From positions 1 through 64,000 of the forward strand of contig CALVRO010000005.1 in assembly GCA_944358655.1 (NCBI GenBank): DNA of 64,000 nt, read 5' to 3'. This document shows, one piece after another, positions 33,894 through 41,367 of the stretch. The translations under genes and the position numbers were made by a program. This DNA comes from an uncultured Clostridia bacterium. GTDB taxonomy: Bacteria > Bacillota > Clostridia > Christensenellales > Borkfalkiaceae. The stretch's first letter is position 1. Each line of letters starts with the position of its first letter. Under the pieces are notes generated by a model. The model had not been told where the DNA came from and made no database searches. It saw nothing but the letters and a program-made list of their open reading frames with translations.

Positions 33894-34757
33894 TTACCTC
33901 TCCTTGGCGTGGAAGATGAGGCCTATGGTGCCGGGGCCGCAGTGCGAACCTATAACGGGCCCTACGGGCTGAACGACAATGTCGGCCTCGGGGTGGGCGG
34001 CCTTTATGTCGGCCACAAAGGAATTTGCGGCGTCCTCGCAGTCGGCCTGCAGGACGAAGATCTTATACTTGTCGAGCTCGCTGCCCTTGGCTTCGAGATA
34101 GCCCCTGAGCGCGGCCATGGCCTTTTTGAAGCCCTTCTGTTTTTCTACGTTGACTATCTTGCCTTCGCCGTCGAAGCAGAGAATGGGCTTGATGCCGAGC
34201 AGGTTACCAAACACCTTGGATACGCCCGAAACCCTTCCTCCCCTGTAGAGATAGGTGAGATCCTCCACCGCGAAGTAGGTGGCGGTGTGAGGCACGAGCT
34301 CGTTGACGTAGGCTTCGAGCTCATCCATGGTGGCGCCCTCCCTGTATCTGAGGGCGGCATAGTAGACTATGAAGCCCGCGCCGAGCGAAATGGTCTTTGT
34401 GTCGACGGTGCGGATGACGCGGTCGGGATACTTTTCCTTAAGCTGAGATATGGCCTGCTCCATGGCGTTGAAGGTGGCGCTCATGGCGTGCGAGAAGGTT
34501 ATGTAGAACACGTCCTCGCCTGCGGCGAGCACGGGCTCGAAGTACTCAATGTAGGAATACTCGTTGAGCGCGCTCGTCTTGGGCACGGCGCCTTCGCGCA
34601 TGGCCTTAAAGAAGGCGGCAAAATCGGTCTCGCGGCCCATGTCGTAAAAATACTCTTTTTCGCCGAGCGTGTAGGGCATTTTTATGACGTTGAGGCCGAG
34701 CTCGTCGACCGTCTTGTACCACAGTTCGCAGTTGCTGTCGCAGAATAATCTATACAT
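33894..34757 (-). CDS. DegV family fatty-acid-binding protein (first)
   Basis: DegV (FakB-like) protein, 287 aa; family members bind a fatty acid and present it to a FakA-type kinase. The N-terminal LFCDSNCELWYKTVDELGLN, the TFSHAMSATFNAME segment (replacing the usual SSglSGTY) and VEDLTYLYRGGRVSGVSK are family landmarks. The ATG at 34757 is chosen because AGGAGA lies 6 nt upstream. A second DegV gene occurs 1.8 kb away; the two are clearly paralogous but divergent. FakA is not in the window. Confidence 0.85.
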   Translation of the reverse strand: MYRLFCDSNCELWYKTVDELGLNVIKMPYTLGEKEYFYDMGRETDFAAFFKAMREGAVPKTSALNEYSYIEYFEPVLAAGEDVFYITFSHAMSATFNAMEQAISQLKEKYPDRVIRTVDTKTISLGAGFIVYYAALRYREGATMDELEAYVNELVPHTATYFAVEDLTYLYRGGRVSGVSKVFGNLLGIKPILCFDGEGKIVNVEKQKGFKKAMAALRGYLEAKGSELDKYKIFVLQADCEDAANSFVADIKAAHPEADIVVQPVGPVIGSHCGPGTIGLIFHAKER

Positions 34758-34850
34758 ATATTCTCTCCTGAAATTTGATAACAAAATTTATATTGCCCCG
34801 CTACTATGCCGCAAACAACGGCTGCAGAGGGCGGGTCGCCCGAAGGACTT

Positions 34851-35447
34851 TCATTTGACTTTGCGGAAGAAAAACCAGAAAATTATCAGCACCTGAAAGG
34901 GCGCCGCCACAACGTAGAACAGCCACCACTTGTCGTCGGCGGGAGCAAACACGGCGAAGAATACATGGAAAATGGCGACAAGCGACCAAAGTATGCCCGT
35001 ACAGGCGAGTGCATTGGTGAGCTTTGTGCCCCATATGCCCGAAAAGACGGTGAGCACGACGGCGCACGCAAAGGGCGCGACTATGTAGGAGAGCCACGCA
35101 TAACTTTCGGTGGCGCTCCAAAAATACAGCAGCGCAAACACGCCCGTGGCCACGAACCACACGAGGCCGACTGAGAGCAGCACTATGAGCAGGCGCTTTT
35201 TTTTCAGATTTATCTTGGGCTTTACAACGCCCTCGGGCTGTTCGCAAATTATATCGTCGACCTTGATATGATAAATTTCGGCCAGCTGAATGAGCACACG
35301 GATATCGGGGATGGACTCGCCCCTCTCCCACTTTGACACGGCTTTATCGGAGTAGTTGAGCATTTCCGCGAGCCTGAGTTGGGTCAAGCCCGCCTGCTGA
35401 CGCAGGCGCACGAGATTTTCTGCAATTACTTCTTTCAAGTCTTTCAT
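34851..35447 (-). CDS. XRE-family regulator with four membrane segments
   Basis: Transcription regulator of 198 aa. Residues 1-65 are an XRE/Cro helix-turn-helix (LRQQAGLTQLRLAEML, then KAVSKWERGESIPDI). After a basic linker come four hydrophobic segments (near 88-112, 118-140, 147-170, 176-195; e.g. LIVLLSVGLVWFVATGVFAL). Such membrane-anchored XRE proteins are common in Firmicutes and often sense envelope stress. The ATG at 35447 is set by a TTGATT-17-TACAAT promoter ending 6 nt upstream; the mRNA would be leaderless. A palindrome (35496-35512) and repeated TAGAGTTG boxes upstream may be its operator. Confidence 0.82.
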   Translation of the reverse strand: MKDLKEVIAENLVRLRQQAGLTQLRLAEMLNYSDKAVSKWERGESIPDIRVLIQLAEIYHIKVDDIICEQPEGVVKPKINLKKKRLLIVLLSVGLVWFVATGVFALLYFWSATESYAWLSYIVAPFACAVVLTVFSGIWGTKLTNALACTGILWSLVAIFHVFFAVFAPADDKWWLFYVVAAPFQVLIIFWFFFRKVK

Positions 35448-35453
35448 GTCCCT

Positions 35454-35482
35454 ATTGTAACACATTAAACAACAAAAATCAA
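35454..35482 (-). promoter_or_regulatory. Sigma-A promoter of the membrane XRE gene, probably leaderless
   Basis: Minus-strand TTGATT (35477-35482), 17-nt spacer, TACAAT (35454-35459), also a TGT extended -10. Six nt to the ATG. Confidence 0.65.
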
Positions 35483-35492
35483 TACAAATGTA

Positions 35493-35578
35493 CAACTCTA
35501 CCGACGGTAGAGAAGAATTTTTTTGAAGTAGAGTTGATTTTTATGTCTGTTTACACAAATTTAGCAACAATAGAGTTG
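35493..35578. promoter_or_regulatory. Candidate operator: palindrome plus TAGAGTTG boxes
   Basis: CTCTACC-GAC-GGTAGAG (35496-35512) is a perfect palindrome next to the XRE promoter. The octamer TAGAGTTG occurs three times: inverted at 35493-35500 and direct at 35529-35536 and 35571-35578. The layout fits cooperative binding by the adjacent regulator; this is inference. Confidence 0.45.
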
Positions 35579-35640
35579 TCGTTGTTGAAAAAAGGACGGG
35601 ATAGTTATATAATTAAGTATATGAGTCGGGGCGTTAGTCC

Positions 35641-36415
35641 ATTCCGAGAGTGCGACGGACACCCCACCACTTGTCATGCCGAGCAGCTCGCGCCTCGTCG
35701 CAAGGCGCGTTTTGCAACAAGCCGAGTAAACTCGCCTTGTCCGCCTTTAGCGCCTGCGGCTCCTCTTTCGCGCAAATACTACAGTTTTGCGCGAGGCTGT
35801 GGTTAAAATTCCTGCACTCCGTGAAAGCAAATTCGCCCTTGCCCGCCCCCTCCGCCATTCACTTCGTTCGTGGCACCTCCCCATGGCGACGGGGAGGCAA
35901 TTATGAGGAACAAGTGTATCTGAAAGTAGCCCGGGAGATTTCTCCGCTTCGCACACTCCGTGTGCTTTGGTTTCGCGTCTTGTTCGCGTTCAACATAATT
36001 GCTCTCGTTCCAAGCGAAAGCGGCGCTACGCTTGCCCGAAATGACATGCTCTGCCCGAGGAGGGGGCAATGCACCCATACTCCCCCCCTTGTCATGCCGA
36101 GCAGCGCGCCGAAAGAGTTGGATGCAAAAAGTGCAAGTGCGCGCGTCGCCGAGGCATCTCATCGCGACAGCGACGGACAAATGGGGCAAAATGCCCCGCT
36201 ATGGCTCCCCGTCGTTATGGGGAGCTGGCGGCAACTTGTTGCCGACTGAGGGGGCGTTCTTTTTTTCGACCTCTCCGTCCGCGCGCTCGCGCGTGCGGCC
36301 ACCTCCCCATGCGAAGGGGAGGCTATAATAAGGATATATCGTATCTGAAAAGTAATCGGGGAGATTTCTCCATGCGCTCGGCTTAATAGCCTCGCTTAGT
36401 CGAAATGACATCCTT
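35641..36415. repeat. Non-coding mosaic of dispersed repeat modules
   Basis: About 0.8 kb without a believable gene, in a gap of 1.1 kb between genes. It contains modules seen more than once in the window: TTGTCATGCCGAGCAGC (35671, 36089), GAGGCATCTCA (about 36150), GTATCTGAAA...GGAGATTTCTCC (about 35918 and 36340), CACCTCCCCATG...GGGGAGGC hairpins (about 35873 and 36300), and GCTTGCCCGAAATGACA (about 36029). Related copies occur at 52.5-52.8 kb. The short reading frames here do not resemble proteins and are broken by the repeats. No inverted terminal repeats or transposase were found. Confidence 0.75.
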
Positions 36416-36573
36416 ATAGTCGGGGAGAGAAATCAAACTCGTAAACAAAAATTTCTTTCCGCATATAGACCTTTCAAAAGGACATCCTTGTTGCGAACAG
36501 GGGCAAATTCTTTGCTATATTTTAACACGACGGAGGCAATGGCCGCCGTTGACATATTCTTTTTGGAGCAACC

Positions 36574-37524
36574 ATGAAAAAGTTTGATATCTATGTTGAT
36601 TCGGGCGCCAATATACCCGACGAGCTTTGCGAACGTTACGACATTAACGTTGTGCCCTTTATGTGCAATATCGACGGCGTGGAGACGCCCTGCTACGAAA
36701 AGGGCAGGCCTTCGCGCGAGATGGCCCTGAAATTTTACGCCGCCATGCGCGAGGGGTGCCAGACCTCCACTTCCCTCATCAACGCCGAAAGATTTTTTGA
36801 GGCGATAAAGCCATCGCTCGACGACGGACGGGACGTGCTGATCACCACCCTCTCTTCGGGCATTTCGGGCACATATAAGCAGGCGTGCGAGGCTGCGCAG
36901 ACGGCCATGGAGCGCTATCCCGACCTGAAGGTGCACGTTTTCGACGCATACAACGCCTCGATGGGCGAGGGACTATTTGCGGTATATGCCGCGCGCATGC
37001 GCGAAGAGGGCAAGACCTTTGAGGAGACACGCGACTTTGTTGAGGCCAACAGGCTCAACATGCATTCGGTGTTCACCGTCAGCGACCTGAAATACCTTAA
37101 AAAGGGCGGGCGAATTTCTGCCACAAAGGCGATAGCCGGCACCCTTCTCAACATAAAGCCAATTCTTATTGCCGGCCCCGTGGGAACGATAGAGATGCTT
37201 GAAACCGTGCGCGGCAGAAAGAAGGCGCTGACAAGGCTTGCCGAACTATTTGACGAGGAAGTTGTAAACGCCTCCGCGCAGACAATTTCCATTTGCCACG
37301 CCGACTGCGAGGAGGACGCCAATTTCCTCGCCGACCTCCTCCGCCAAAAGGGCGCAAACGATATAGTTATCGAAGTTTACGACATATGCACGGGCTCGCA
37401 CGTCGGCCCCGGCACGGTGGCGCTCTTCTTTATGGGCGACGACAGAAGCAAGGCGCGCGCCGAAAAGAGTTCCGTGCTCAAAAACATTGCAAATATTGCC
37501 GCAAAATTCAAGAAAAACAACTGA
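36574..37524 (+). CDS. DegV family fatty-acid-binding protein (second)
   Basis: DegV/FakB-like protein, 316 aa. Canonical features: DIYVDSGANIPDELCERYDI at the N-terminus, the fatty-acid carboxylate site TLSSGISGTYKQACEAA, VFTVSDLKYLKKGGRIS and IKPILIAGPVGTIE. It is a better match to the family consensus than the first DegV gene, with about 20 extra charged residues at the C-terminus. TTGGAG lies 6 nt before the ATG. It faces a lipoprotein pair, separated by a bidirectional hairpin. Confidence 0.88.
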   Translation: MKKFDIYVDSGANIPDELCERYDINVVPFMCNIDGVETPCYEKGRPSREMALKFYAAMREGCQTSTSLINAERFFEAIKPSLDDGRDVLITTLSSGISGTYKQACEAAQTAMERYPDLKVHVFDAYNASMGEGLFAVYAARMREEGKTFEETRDFVEANRLNMHSVFTVSDLKYLKKGGRISATKAIAGTLLNIKPILIAGPVGTIEMLETVRGRKKALTRLAELFDEEVVNASAQTISICHADCEEDANFLADLLRQKGANDIVIEVYDICTGSHVGPGTVALFFMGDDRSKARAEKSSVLKNIANIAAKFKKNN

Positions 37525-37554
37525 CGATAAGTCATTATTTCTCAATATGCAAGA

Positions 37555-37590
37555 GCGCGGCGGGGAGGACAAAAGTCCTCCCCGCCGCGC
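37555..37590. terminator. Bidirectional hairpin between degV and lipoprotein genes
   Basis: A 16-bp perfect stem (37555-37570 / 37575-37590) with AAAA loop between convergent genes. The flanking T-tracts are weak on both sides. Confidence 0.6.
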
Positions 37591-37602
37591 TGCTTGTTTG
37601 CA

Positions 37603-38223
37603 CTACTCTTCTTGCGGCACCTCGTCCAAAAAGTAATTAGATAAGTCACTTGTAAGCAGCCTTAAATCAATGGTTATATTACATAAGTTTTCGTTATAAT
37701 CATCACGCCATGTAAGTTTTAACATATTAACATCAGTAACCACTCTGCCACAGACTTCAGGATCATATTCACCAAGCGGATGAGCGGCAAAGTATAGTGT
37801 AAAAATAGTAATACCGTCTAACTGTGAAACCGCATATGTCTTACTATTATCAAAAGCGATATTAAAACCATATTTCGTTGACCATGCTTCACCTTTTATT
37901 ATAGTTTCGTAATAATTTGCTATTGTGTAATTCCTTTCGGAAAACTCCTTGAAAATATCTTCAACATAAGAGGTGAACTGCTCTTGAGAACTTATGGCTG
38001 CATCATAATAATATGTGCCACCGTCCTTATATTGCACTTCATTAGCTGCCCCCTCGGGCTTTGACAGCCATGGAATATCAAATTCCTGCAACACCTCCTC
38101 GCTGAACAATTCGGTAGACCCGGACTTGATATTGCATGTACGGTCGGGATCGAGATTGCACGAACACAATACTAAAGGAAGTGCTCCCAAAACAACTACT
38201 ACTGCTTTTAATATTTTTTTCAT
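37603..38223 (-). CDS. Lipoprotein, first of a divergent paralogous pair
   Basis: Predicted lipoprotein of unknown function, 206 aa. Signal peptide KKILKAVVVVLGALPLVLC ends at a lipobox-like LCSC; the mature start is NLDPDRTC, followed by NIKSGSTELFSEEVLQEFD, which is shared with the upstream paralogue. The remaining ~150 residues are related to the paralogue at an estimated 35-40% identity (NYTIANYYETI vs NYVVANYYKQF; the NYFLDEVP ending). The ATG at 38223 is preferred; a TTG two codons upstream is possible and no strong ribosome binding site is seen. The pair is AT-rich relative to neighbours. Confidence 0.7.
   Translation of the reverse strand: MKKILKAVVVVLGALPLVLCSCNLDPDRTCNIKSGSTELFSEEVLQEFDIPWLSKPEGAANEVQYKDGGTYYYDAAISSQEQFTSYVEDIFKEFSERNYTIANYYETIIKGEAWSTKYGFNIAFDNSKTYAVSQLDGITIFTLYFAAHPLGEYDPEVCGRVVTDVNMLKLTWRDDYNENLCNITIDLRLLTSDLSNYFLDEVPQEE
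38065..38133 (-). repeat. 69-bp identical cassette, copy 1
   Basis: All 69 bases match 38712-38780 (offset 647). It codes for the first ~23 mature residues beginning just after a Cys codon. Confidence 0.9.
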
Positions 38224-38243
38224 AGGCAATCTTAATTTTAAGC

Positions 38244-38843
38244 TTATTCCTCTGCTTCAGGTATCTCATTTAAGAAATAATTATTTGTTCCCGAGTATGC
38301 TTTTTGGACAGATATCTCCATATAATGCAAACCATTCTCGTTAATTTGATTTCCCCATATAAAGTCGATAATATTTACATTGCTGACAATACGACCTTTA
38401 ATTTCGCTGTTGTAATCACCAAGCAACTCGGCCGTGTAATATATACGATATATTACCCTATCATCGGATTTTGTTATGATATAACTATATTCGTTAGTAA
38501 ATCCTATATGAAAATATACCTCGAAATTAAATATATCTCCCTGTGAGAACTGCTTATAATAGTTTGCAACAACATAATTACGCTCAATTAGTTCATTATA
38601 AAAATGATTGATATAGTCGTAGAAATCACTTTCCGACTCCATATATGAGGTGAATTCATACGAAGAGCTATTCTTTTTCTGTACTATATCGGTACAGCTC
38701 TGCGGCTCTATCAGCCATGGAATATCAAATTCCTGCAACACCTCCTCGCTGAACAATTCGGTAGACCCGGACTTGATATTACATGCACAAAAGGATATCG
38801 AAATTAAGCTGCATAATGCCATACATAATAATGATTTAAACAA
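38244..38843 (-). CDS. Lipoprotein, second of a divergent paralogous pair
   Basis: Predicted lipoprotein, 199 aa. FKSLLCMALCSLISISFCAC is the signal peptide with the lipobox Cys directly followed by NIKSGSTELFSEEVLQEFD. The start is a TTG at 38843 supported by GGAGGGG 4 nt upstream; the next in-frame ATG would remove part of the signal peptide. It lies 20 nt upstream of its paralogue in one operon. Function is unknown; the preserved YY-containing central segment and NYFLNEIP ending suggest a common fold. Confidence 0.7.
   Translation of the reverse strand: MFKSLLCMALCSLISISFCACNIKSGSTELFSEEVLQEFDIPWLIEPQSCTDIVQKKNSSSYEFTSYMESESDFYDYINHFYNELIERNYVVANYYKQFSQGDIFNFEVYFHIGFTNEYSYIITKSDDRVIYRIYYTAELLGDYNSEIKGRIVSNVNIIDFIWGNQINENGLHYMEISVQKAYSGTNNYFLNEIPEAEE
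38712..38780 (-). repeat. 69-bp identical cassette, copy 2
   Basis: Identical to 38065-38133, although the genes diverge strongly beyond it. Confidence 0.9.
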
Positions 38844-39003
38844 CTATCCCCTCCGATTTGGTTTTTTCAGTATTATACTCCCGGCAATGTTATATGTCAA
38901 ATAAATGAGGGTAATTTATCTGTAATTTGCGAATATTAGTGCATAATCGCGTTTTATGCAAAGTTTTAGTGAATAAAAATGGATAATTGCCGAATTTATC
39001 GAG

Positions 39004-39034
39004 AACGCGGCGGCGCCGAAGGCGCCGCCGCGTT
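39004..39034 (-). terminator. Hairpin downstream of LMW phosphatase gene
   Basis: A 14-bp perfect stem (39004-39017 / 39021-39034) with a 3-nt loop, 19 nt past the phosphatase stop. The 160 nt between it and the lipoprotein gene are AT-rich and hold nothing else recognisable. Confidence 0.6.
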
Positions 39035-39052
39035 GCGGTTTATAAAATGATA

Positions 39053-39547
39053 TTATGGCGAGTGGCGCCTGTCGTAGGCGAAGGCCTCGGCGTGGTCGGC
39101 GAGAAGCTTTTGCATGAAGGCCGTGCAGGCGGCGAAGATATCGGAGTACGCGCGCTCGAAATCGCGGGTGTAATATGGGTCGGCAATGTCGCGGCGGGGA
39201 GAAAGAAAGTCGCCCAGCAGCATTATTTTATCGCTGTACCTGCCCGCCGTGAGGCGGACGATATCGCGGAGGTTGAGGCCGTCCATAAGCAGAACGTAGT
39301 CGGAATTCTTTATGTCGGCAAGAGTTATCTGACGGGAACGGTGGGAAAACCCTACTATGCCGTGCGCGGCGAGCGTGCGGGCAGCGGAAGGATAGACGGA
39401 GTTGCCCTCCTCATAAGGCGAGGTGGCGAAGGACAGGATATTGAGCGACGAGGCAACTTCCGCCTCCTCGGCCAGCCTTTTAAATACGGCTTCGGCCATG
39501 GGCGAGCGGCAGATATTGCCGAGGCAGACAAAACTTACGGTTATCAT
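39053..39547 (-). CDS. Low-molecular-weight protein tyrosine phosphatase
   Basis: LMW-PTP/arsenate-reductase-type phosphatase, 164 aa. The N-terminal phosphate loop is VCLGNICRSPMAEAVF (CX5R with the nucleophile Cys near residue 7) and the general-acid motif is DPYYTRDFE near residue 128. It removes phosphate from phosphotyrosine (or phosphoarginine, as in YwlE) proteins. The ATG at 39547 begins 1 nt after the TGA of the LOG-family gene, so the two are coupled; a longer upstream reading is not supported. Confidence 0.88.
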   Translation of the reverse strand: MITVSFVCLGNICRSPMAEAVFKRLAEEAEVASSLNILSFATSPYEEGNSVYPSAARTLAAHGIVGFSHRSRQITLADIKNSDYVLLMDGLNLRDIVRLTAGRYSDKIMLLGDFLSPRRDIADPYYTRDFERAYSDIFAACTAFMQKLLADHAEAFAYDRRHSP

Positions 39548-39548
39548 T

Positions 39549-40133
39549 TCAGTCGCCGAGCTTGAGCTTCTGCCAAGGGGTGCCTTCGGGCTTGTAGTTG
39601 TTGACATAGTTGACGACGGCGGCGATATTGTCGAAATTTTCGTAGAGGTGGCGGCACTTCTGCGTGATGAATTTACGCTTGTAGGCCGTTTCCATAAAGA
39701 GTTCCATGCCGTCGTAGTAGCCGTCGATATCGAGGATGACTATGCCCTTGTCGTGGCGGTTGAGCTGCTTTAAGGTGAGCACTTCGAAGAGCTCTTCAAA
39801 GGTGCCTATGCCGCCGGGGACGATGACGAATATGTCGGCCAAGTCCTCCATTATGGCCTTGCGCTCGCGCATGGTTTCGGTGTAGACGATTTCGTCGCAC
39901 TCGGAATAGAGCTGTTCGACGCCCTCGTCGCGGAAGAAGGTGGGAACGACGCCCGTGATGCGCCCTCCGCCCCTTTTAAAGCCGCGCGCTGCCGCGCCCA
40001 TCAGGCCCGTGCCGCCTGCGCCGAACACGAGGGAGTGCCCGCAGCGGGCGAGCTTTTCGCCGAGCTCCTCCACCGTTTTGATATAAACTTGGTCGATATG
40101 GGCGCTGGACGCGCCGAAAACACAAACTTTCAT
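39549..40133 (-). CDS. LOG-family nucleotide phosphoribohydrolase
   Basis: TIGR00730-type Rossmann-fold protein, 194 aa, formerly annotated as lysine decarboxylase. The diagnostic motif is PGGIGTFEELFEVLTLKQ (near residues 100-117), and VCVFGASSA and VFGAGGTGLMGAAARG are also typical. Plant and bacterial members release free base from nucleoside monophosphates; the substrate here is unknown. AAGGAAG precedes the ATG and a TTGACA-17-TATATT promoter lies 34 nt upstream. It is first gene of a unit with the LMW phosphatase. Confidence 0.87.
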   Translation of the reverse strand: MKVCVFGASSAHIDQVYIKTVEELGEKLARCGHSLVFGAGGTGLMGAAARGFKRGGGRITGVVPTFFRDEGVEQLYSECDEIVYTETMRERKAIMEDLADIFVIVPGGIGTFEELFEVLTLKQLNRHDKGIVILDIDGYYDGMELFMETAYKRKFITQKCRHLYENFDNIAAVVNYVNNYKPEGTPWQKLKLGD

Positions 40134-40166
40134 ACAACTTCCTTATAAATAATATTGACTATATAT

Positions 40167-40195
40167 AATATACATTATACGCGCCCTTTTGTCAA
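40167..40195 (-). promoter_or_regulatory. Promoter of the LOG gene
   Basis: Minus-strand TTGACA (40190-40195), 17-nt spacer, TATATT (40167-40172). Confidence 0.6.
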
Positions 40196-40217
40196 CCGCA
40201 CAAAGGGCATATATGCC

Positions 40218-40251
40218 GCCCCGCCGCCCTGCTTCGGCAGGGCGGCGGGGC
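40218..40251. terminator. Strong hairpin between hydrolase and LOG genes
   Basis: A 15-bp stem (40218-40232 / 40237-40251) closed by a TTCG tetraloop, 40 nt past the stop of the hydrolase gene on the minus strand. The T-tract is poor. Confidence 0.55.
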
Positions 40252-40293
40252 GCAACAAATTTAAAAGCCGGCTATTGTGCGGCACAAAACGGC

Positions 40294-41298
40294 TCAATGA
40301 CTGTCTATGAAGAAGCGGATGGCCTCCATGACCTCGTCGTCCTCCTCGGTGGCGGCGGAAAAGTCAAACCTTTCAAAGTACGCCCTGCGCTTTGCGGCGT
40401 CCTTAAAGCGTGAGAAGGCGGCGTTGATATCTTCGAGCAGTTTCTGCGCGTGCACGGTGACGTAGACGTTGTGGCCCTTGTTGTCGTAGACGGCCGTCTG
40501 GATGAAGGTGCCATGTGCCGTGACGGCGGGAGTGTTTTCGGGGCGGATGGTCTTGTCCTTTGCGCCGTAGGCGAGGAAGGCGGGCGTATCGCAGCGCTGT
40601 ATGCATTTTTTTGCGTTTGTGTTGCCCTTGGGGCCGAAAACGGCGGCGTTTATCAGGTACCACATGGGTCGGCACAACAGCGCCAGAAAGGGGCCCATTG
40701 CGTAGGCAGCGCTGTCCGACATTATTCTTGCGGGCGTGTTGAAGCCCGACAGAGCGACTACGGCGCGGGCGTTGACCACGGGCGCGAGGCAGAGCGCCGT
40801 GTAGGCGCCCCAGCTGTGGCCGACGAGCGTGAGGGGCTTTCCCCTCAGCAATTCGTCTCCCTCCATCGCCATGCAAACGGCGAGGGCGCTCTTGACGTTG
40901 GCATAGAAACCCTTGCAGTTCCTGCCCTGCGAATAGCCGACACCCACGCTGTCGTAGGCGACGACGGCATAGCCGTATGAGGCGAGGCGGGCGATCTCGG
41001 TGGTGTACGAGATATGCCCCGCCCCAATGCCGTGACAGAAGAGCACGACGCGGCGGCAGGCGCTCTCCTCCCCCTTTGTGAACACGGCCGCGTACAGGGG
41101 CGTTTTGCCGTAGTTAACCCGCAGCCTGCGCACGGTGAGGCCGAAGTCGGCGGGCTCGAAATACTTTAAGTTGACGTTGCGGTTCATGCGCTTGCCGAAC
41201 ACGAGCAGATGGGCGTACAGGGCGAGAGCAAAGAGCAGCGCGCACGCGGCCAAAAGAGTCGCCGCTATGACTATCAGAAGGATGTAGTACCAGAGCAT
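40294..41298 (-). CDS. Membrane-anchored alpha/beta hydrolase
   Basis: Alpha/beta hydrolase of 334 aa with an N-terminal membrane segment (IVIAATLLAACALLFALALY). Catalytic motifs: VVLFCHGIGAGHIS (oxyanion), GVGYSQG, the nucleophile elbow VGHSWGAYTA (Ser near residue 162), AYGAKDKTI for the Asp and NKGHNVY for the His. Similar to YqkD/BAAT-type hydrolases; substrate unknown. AAGGGGAATAAA precedes the ATG. It is downstream of pgi on the same strand, separated by a hairpin. Confidence 0.83.
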   Translation of the reverse strand: MLWYYILLIVIAATLLAACALLFALALYAHLLVFGKRMNRNVNLKYFEPADFGLTVRRLRVNYGKTPLYAAVFTKGEESACRRVVLFCHGIGAGHISYTTEIARLASYGYAVVAYDSVGVGYSQGRNCKGFYANVKSALAVCMAMEGDELLRGKPLTLVGHSWGAYTALCLAPVVNARAVVALSGFNTPARIMSDSAAYAMGPFLALLCRPMWYLINAAVFGPKGNTNAKKCIQRCDTPAFLAYGAKDKTIRPENTPAVTAHGTFIQTAVYDNKGHNVYVTVHAQKLLEDINAAFSRFKDAAKRRAYFERFDFSAATEEDDEVMEAIRFFIDSH

Positions 41299-41318
41299 TT
41301 TATTCCCCTTAAATTTTT

Positions 41319-41348
41319 GCGGCGGGCGCCCGTAAAAGCGCCCGCCGC
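41319..41348. terminator. Hairpin between pgi and hydrolase gene
   Basis: An 11-bp stem GCGGCGGGCGC/GCGCCCGCCGC with an 8-nt loop, 19 nt after the pgi stop. The minus-strand tail is AAAAATTT, so termination may be partial. Confidence 0.45.
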
Positions 41349-41367
41349 TTCATTTGTTGTACTTAAC

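Noticed and set aside
35534..36430. Several 60-200 codon frames in the repeat island
   Set aside because: They overlap one another on both strands, cross the repeat modules, have no ribosome binding sites and do not look like proteins.
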